From contig NZ_CP040128.1 in NCBI RefSeq assembly GCF_007874125.1, positions 4,526,001 through 4,590,000 of the forward strand: a stretch of 64,000 nucleotides of DNA, given 5' to 3'. The notes under the pieces were generated by a model, which had not been told where the DNA came from, ran no database searches, and worked only from the letters and a program-made list of their open reading frames with translations. Each line of letters begins with the position of its first letter. The first letter of the stretch is position 1. This document shows positions 61,394 through 64,000 of this stretch, one piece after another. Made by a program: the position numbers and the translations under genes. The stretch comes from Noviherbaspirillum sp. UKPF54. Lineage in GTDB: Bacteria; Pseudomonadota; Gammaproteobacteria; Burkholderiales; Burkholderiaceae_D.

Positions 61394-62890
61394 TCAGAGC
61401 TCCCCATCCAGTCCGTCTTGCACTTGCTCGGCCGCGCGCAGCACGGCGCGCGCCTTGTTCTCGGTTTCCTGCCATTCCATCTCGGGCACCGAATCGGCGA
61501 CTACGCCGGCGGCAGCTTGCACGTACAGCATGCCGTCCTTGATCACGCCGGTGCGGATCGCGATCGCCAGATCCATCTCGCCTCCGAACGACAGGTAGCC
61601 GCACGCGCCGCCATAGATGCCGCGCTTGATAGGCTCCAGTTCGTCGATCAGTTCCATCGCGCGCACCTTCGGCGCACCGGACAGCGTCCCTGCGGGGAAG
61701 GTCGCCTTCAGCACGTCGAGGTTCGTCAGTTCCGGCTTCAGGATGCCTTCGACGTTCGACACGATGTGCTGTACGTGCGAATACTTTTCGATCACCAGCT
61801 TGTCGGTCACCTTCACGCTGCCGGTCTCGGCGATCCGGCCGATGTCATTGCGCGCCAGGTCGATCAGCATCACGTGTTCGGCGATTTCCTTCGGATCGGC
61901 CAGCAGTTCCTTCGCCAGTTGCGCATCCTTCTCCGGCGTCGCCCCGCGCGGGCGAGTCCCGGCCAGCGGCCGGATCGTGACTTTCTTGTTACCGTCGCCG
62001 GTCTGCTCGTTGCGCACCAGGATTTCCGGCGACGCGCCGACAATCTGCATGTCGCCGAAGTTGTAGAAGTACATGTACGGCGACGGATTCAGCGAACGCA
62101 GCGCGCGGTACAGCGACAAGGGCGAGTCGACATACGATTTCTTCAGGCGCTGGCCGACCTGCACTTGCATCAGATCGCCGGCCATGATGTATTCCTTCGC
62201 CTTGACCACCGCTTTCAGATAGTCTTCCTTTGCGAAATCGCGTACGGTCTCGGTGCGCACCGTCGCCGACGTGACCGGCACGTCGACCGCGCGCCGCAGC
62301 ATCGCGCGCAGATCCTTCAGGCGCTGGCGCGCTTTCGAATACGCTTCCGGCTGGGTCGGATCGGCATACACGATCAGATACAGCTTGCCGGACAGGTTGT
62401 CGATGACCGCCAGTTCTTCGGTGACCAGTAACTGAATTTCGGGCAGACCGAGATCGTCCTTGGGCGCGGTGTGTGCCAGGCGCCTCTCGATATGGCGCAC
62501 CGTGTCGTAACCGAAGTAGCCGGCAAGTCCACCGCAGAAGCGCGGCATGCCCGGGCGCACCGCCGCCTTGTAGCGCGACTGGAATTGCGCGATGAATTCG
62601 AGCGGATTGCCTTCGTGCGTTTCGATTACGGCGCCGTTCCTGACCACTTCGGTCTTGGTGCCGTAGCTGCGCATCAGGGTCGATGCCGGCAGGCCAATGA
62701 ACGAATAGCGGCCGAAACGCTCGCCGCCAACCACAGATTCGAGCAGGAAGGAATTCTTGCCGCCGTTCTGGGTTTGCGCCAGTTTCAGGTACAGCGTGAG
62801 CGGCGTTTCGAGGTCCGCGAACGCTTCGGCGATCAGCGGAATGCGGTTGTAGCCCTGTGCGGCCAGCGATTTGAATTCGAGTTCAGTCAT
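61394..62890 (-). CDS. trpE: Anthranilate synthase component I
   Basis: TrpE makes anthranilate from chorismate. The 498 residues have the feedback-site motif LLES (in [18 protein letters not shown]) that lets tryptophan inhibit the enzyme. The chorismate domain has [35 protein letters not shown], and [23 protein letters not shown] lies just before the ATG. A Trp-rich leader frame and a hairpin with T-run lie upstream (62946-63078), suggesting transcription attenuation in addition to feedback inhibition. Confidence 0.97.
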   Translation of the reverse strand: MTELEFKSLAAQGYNRIPLIAEAFADLETPLTLYLKLAQTQNGGKNSFLLESVVGGERFGRYSFIGLPASTLMRSYGTKTEVVRNGAVIETHEGNPLEFIAQFQSRYKAAVRPGMPRFCGGLAGYFGYDTVRHIERRLAHTAPKDDLGLPEIQLLVTEELAVIDNLSGKLYLIVYADPTQPEAYSKARQRLKDLRAMLRRAVDVPVTSATVRTETVRDFAKEDYLKAVVKAKEYIMAGDLMQVQVGQRLKKSYVDSPLSLYRALRSLNPSPYMYFYNFGDMQIVGASPEILVRNEQTGDGNKKVTIRPLAGTRPRGATPEKDAQLAKELLADPKEIAEHVMLIDLARNDIGRIAETGSVKVTDKLVIEKYSHVQHIVSNVEGILKPELTNLDVLKATFPAGTLSGAPKVRAMELIDELEPIKRGIYGGACGYLSFGGEMDLAIAIRTGVIKDGMLYVQAAAGVVADSVPEMEWQETENKARAVLRAAEQVQDGLDGEL

Positions 62891-62945
62891 GTTTCTCTCC
62901 GGGCGCTATTGTAGAACGAGCGGGTAATAGCGGGGGTGATTGTGC

Positions 62946-62975
62946 AAAAAACATTGCCAACAGAACAAGGTCGGC
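62946..62975 (-). terminator. Candidate trp attenuator terminator
   Basis: On the minus strand GCCGAC (62975-62970) pairs with GTTGGC (62961-62956), including one G-T pair, around an 8-base loop. After AATG comes TTTTTT (62951-62946). It lies 16 bases after the stop of the Trp-rich leader frame and 55 bases before trpE. The stem is short and its strength is uncertain. Part of its 5' arm can also pair upstream: GCCGGC (62979-62974) with GCTGGC (63014-63009) in the Trp-codon region. Mutually exclusive folds are therefore possible, but I could not derive a clear antiterminator by eye. Confidence 0.5.
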
Positions 62976-62991
62976 CGGCGGCGATCAGGGA

Positions 62992-63078
62992 TTATTCAGC
63001 CCAGGATTGCCAGCGTCGCCACAGCCAGGCCTCGAACAGGCCCGGTGCGCAAACTTTCAGTTTTTTGCCGAGAAACAT
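62992..63078 (-). CDS. Tryptophan-rich leader peptide (trpL-like), 28 residues
   Basis: A short frame runs from ATG at 63078 to TAA at 62992-62994. It encodes MFLGKKLK...CAPGLFE and ends AWLWRRWQSWAE, with Trp at residues 18, 20, 23 and 26. Four Trp in the last eleven residues is far above the usual frequency, and the frame lies just before trpE with a hairpin plus T-run between. This is the classic layout of a trp attenuator leader. The ATG is 6 bases after the gph stop and in the same frame. I see no good ribosome site of its own, so translation may depend on ribosomes ending gph. No Trp pairs occur (W-L-W rather than WW). Confidence 0.72.
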   Translation of the reverse strand: MFLGKKLKVCAPGLFEAWLWRRWQSWAE

Positions 63079-63084
63079 GCGTTT

Positions 63085-63777
63085 TTATGCGGAAATGAGA
63101 TGGGCTGCGTCAAGCAGCGTGGAAACTATACCATCCGAATCGACGTTATGTATAGGTTCGCCATGGTTATACCCGTAGGGCACGTTCAGCACCCGGCATC
63201 CCGCAGCGCGTGCCGCCTGCGCGTCGTTTGACGAATCGCCGATGGCCACAACCTGCGCCGGCTGCAGGCCGAAATCCTCGCACACCTTCAAGAGCGGGTA
63301 CGGGTCCGGCTTTTTCTTCGGCAGCGAATCGCCGCCGTACACCAGGTCGAAATACGGGCGTAAGCCGGTCTTCTCCAGCAGCGGCACGGCGAAGCCGATC
63401 GGCTTGTTGGTCACGCAAGCCAGGCGCAATCCCTTGCGTTTCAGTTCGTCGAGTCCCTCGCGCACACCGGGATAAACGCTCGCATAGTCGCCGTTGATGG
63501 CCAGGTAATGCTTTTGGTAAGACGCAAGCGCGACTGGAAAATGCTGCTCCACCGCCTCCGGCTCGTAATCGACCGCGAGCACGCGCCGCATCAGGTTTTC
63601 CGTCCCCTTGCCGACAAAATGGGTGATGGTGCCGATATCGAGCGGGGCCAGGGCCAGCTCGGAGCGCATGCGATTGACCGCGACATGAAAATCCGGCGCG
63701 GTGTGCAGCATCGTCCCGTCAAGGTCGATGATCGCCGCGCGGATGCCGGAGAGGGGGAGCCGTTCGGGCGCGTTCAT
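63085..63777 (-). CDS. gph: Phosphoglycolate phosphatase
   Basis: Gph removes phosphate from 2-phosphoglycolate. This 230-residue HAD-family protein has the nucleophile motif [14 protein letters not shown], the motif II/III area VTNKPIGFA and [20 protein letters not shown] (in part), and motif [19 protein letters not shown]. Its start overlaps the rpe stop (ATGA). The order rpe-gph-trpE is widespread in proteobacteria. Its stop is 6 bases before the leader-peptide ATG. Confidence 0.95.
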   Translation of the reverse strand: MNAPERLPLSGIRAAIIDLDGTMLHTAPDFHVAVNRMRSELALAPLDIGTITHFVGKGTENLMRRVLAVDYEPEAVEQHFPVALASYQKHYLAINGDYASVYPGVREGLDELKRKGLRLACVTNKPIGFAVPLLEKTGLRPYFDLVYGGDSLPKKKPDPYPLLKVCEDFGLQPAQVVAIGDSSNDAQAARAAGCRVLNVPYGYNHGEPIHNVDSDGIVSTLLDAAHLISA

Positions 63778-64000
63778 GCTTGCGCCAACTGGCCGCGCAT
63801 GGCGTCGATCACGGCCTTGTAATCCGGTTTGCCGAAAATGGCCGAGCCGGCGACGAAGGTGTCCGCACCGGCGCGCGCCGCGGCCGCGATGTTCTCGACC
63901 TTGATGCCGCCGTCGACTTCCAGCATGATGTCGCGCCCGGCAGCGTCGATGCGCTGACGCACCGCGGCGATCTTGTTCAACGCTTCCGGAATGAACGACT
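63774..64000 (-). CDS. rpe: Ribulose-phosphate 3-epimerase, C-terminal part (partial)
   Basis: The frame enters from the window edge and gives the last 74 residues. [20 protein letters not shown], then [20 protein letters not shown], then [17 protein letters not shown] match the C-terminal third of Rpe, which interconverts ribulose- and xylulose-5-phosphate. The catalytic Asp lies in EVDGG. The stop overlaps the gph start, so the two are translationally coupled. Confidence 0.93.
   Translation of the reverse strand, partial: SFIPEALNKIAAVRQRIDAAGRDIMLEVDGGIKVENIAAAARAGADTFVAGSAIFGKPDYKAVIDAMRGQLAQA

Overview
The window is 64 kb of GC-rich chromosome from a betaproteobacterium. The gene order (uvrA/ssb, gltBD, mlaFED-mlaA-mlaCB followed by murA and hisGDCBHAFIE with tatABC, petABC-sspAB, hemA-prfA-prmC, and rpe-gph-trpEGDC) is typical of Burkholderiales. 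The protein sequences suggest an Oxalobacteraceae-like organism (Herbaspirillum/Noviherbaspirillum type). That placement is an inference from gene order and protein families; no rRNA is present. Nearly all of the window is core genome. There is no prophage, plasmid, integrase or CRISPR array. The only mobile-type gene is a REP-associated tyrosine transposase (RAYT) at about 9.6-10.3 kb.

Layout. 0-5.3 kb: end of an AEC transporter, then acyP and uvrA on the minus strand, an MFS transporter, and ssb with a strong terminator. 5.5-10.4 kb: a PAS-GGDEF-EAL protein, an HDOD-GAF protein, a DUF2726-like protein and the RAYT with flanking repeats. 10.5-16.8 kb: gltB and gltD, separated by a two-hairpin REP-like repeat. 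16.9-20.9 kb: the Mla phospholipid-transport operon in the order F-E-D-A-C-B. 21.0-33.7 kb: a long same-strand series of an ABC-2 exporter pair, ibaG, murA, all of hisGDCBHAFIE, a HIT hydrolase and tatABC. A solitary DNA methyltransferase gene sits between hisD and hisC.

33.7-41.7 kb: a DUF2461 protein, a DegS/DegQ-like protease divergent from a Nif3-like protein, an orphan LuxR-type response regulator, the cytochrome bc1 operon petABC, sspAB and tRNA-Thr. 41.7-49.2 kb (minus strand): hemA-prfA-dsbB-prmC-tex-grxD-ubiX. 49.3-58.97 kb: an orphan OmpR-type regulator, two uncharacterised genes, tRNA-Phe, a UbiH-family monooxygenase, dsbC, an acrylyl-CoA-reductase-type MDR protein, a lone IorA-type 2Fe-2S subunit with a MocA-like nucleotidyltransferase, a DUF3429 protein, an M61 peptidase and a small membrane protein. 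58.97-64 kb (minus strand): rpe-gph-trpE-trpG-trpD-trpC.

The most interesting finding is an unlisted 28-codon open frame (62992-63078, minus) between gph and trpE. It ends in a tryptophan-rich stretch, A-W-L-W-R-R-W-Q-S-W-A-E, with four Trp codons in the last eleven. A hairpin followed by six T residues lies just downstream, before trpE. This looks like a trp attenuator, placed inside the operon, with its start codon only six bases after the gph stop.

Functionally the window links nitrogen assimilation (gltBD), histidine and tryptophan synthesis, envelope maintenance (Mla, MurA, DegS-like, DsbB/DsbC, Tat) and respiration (bc1, UbiX, UbiH-like). Several couplings are visible: Tat genes near their likely substrate PetA, prmC near its substrate RF1 (prfA), and IbaG next to MurA.
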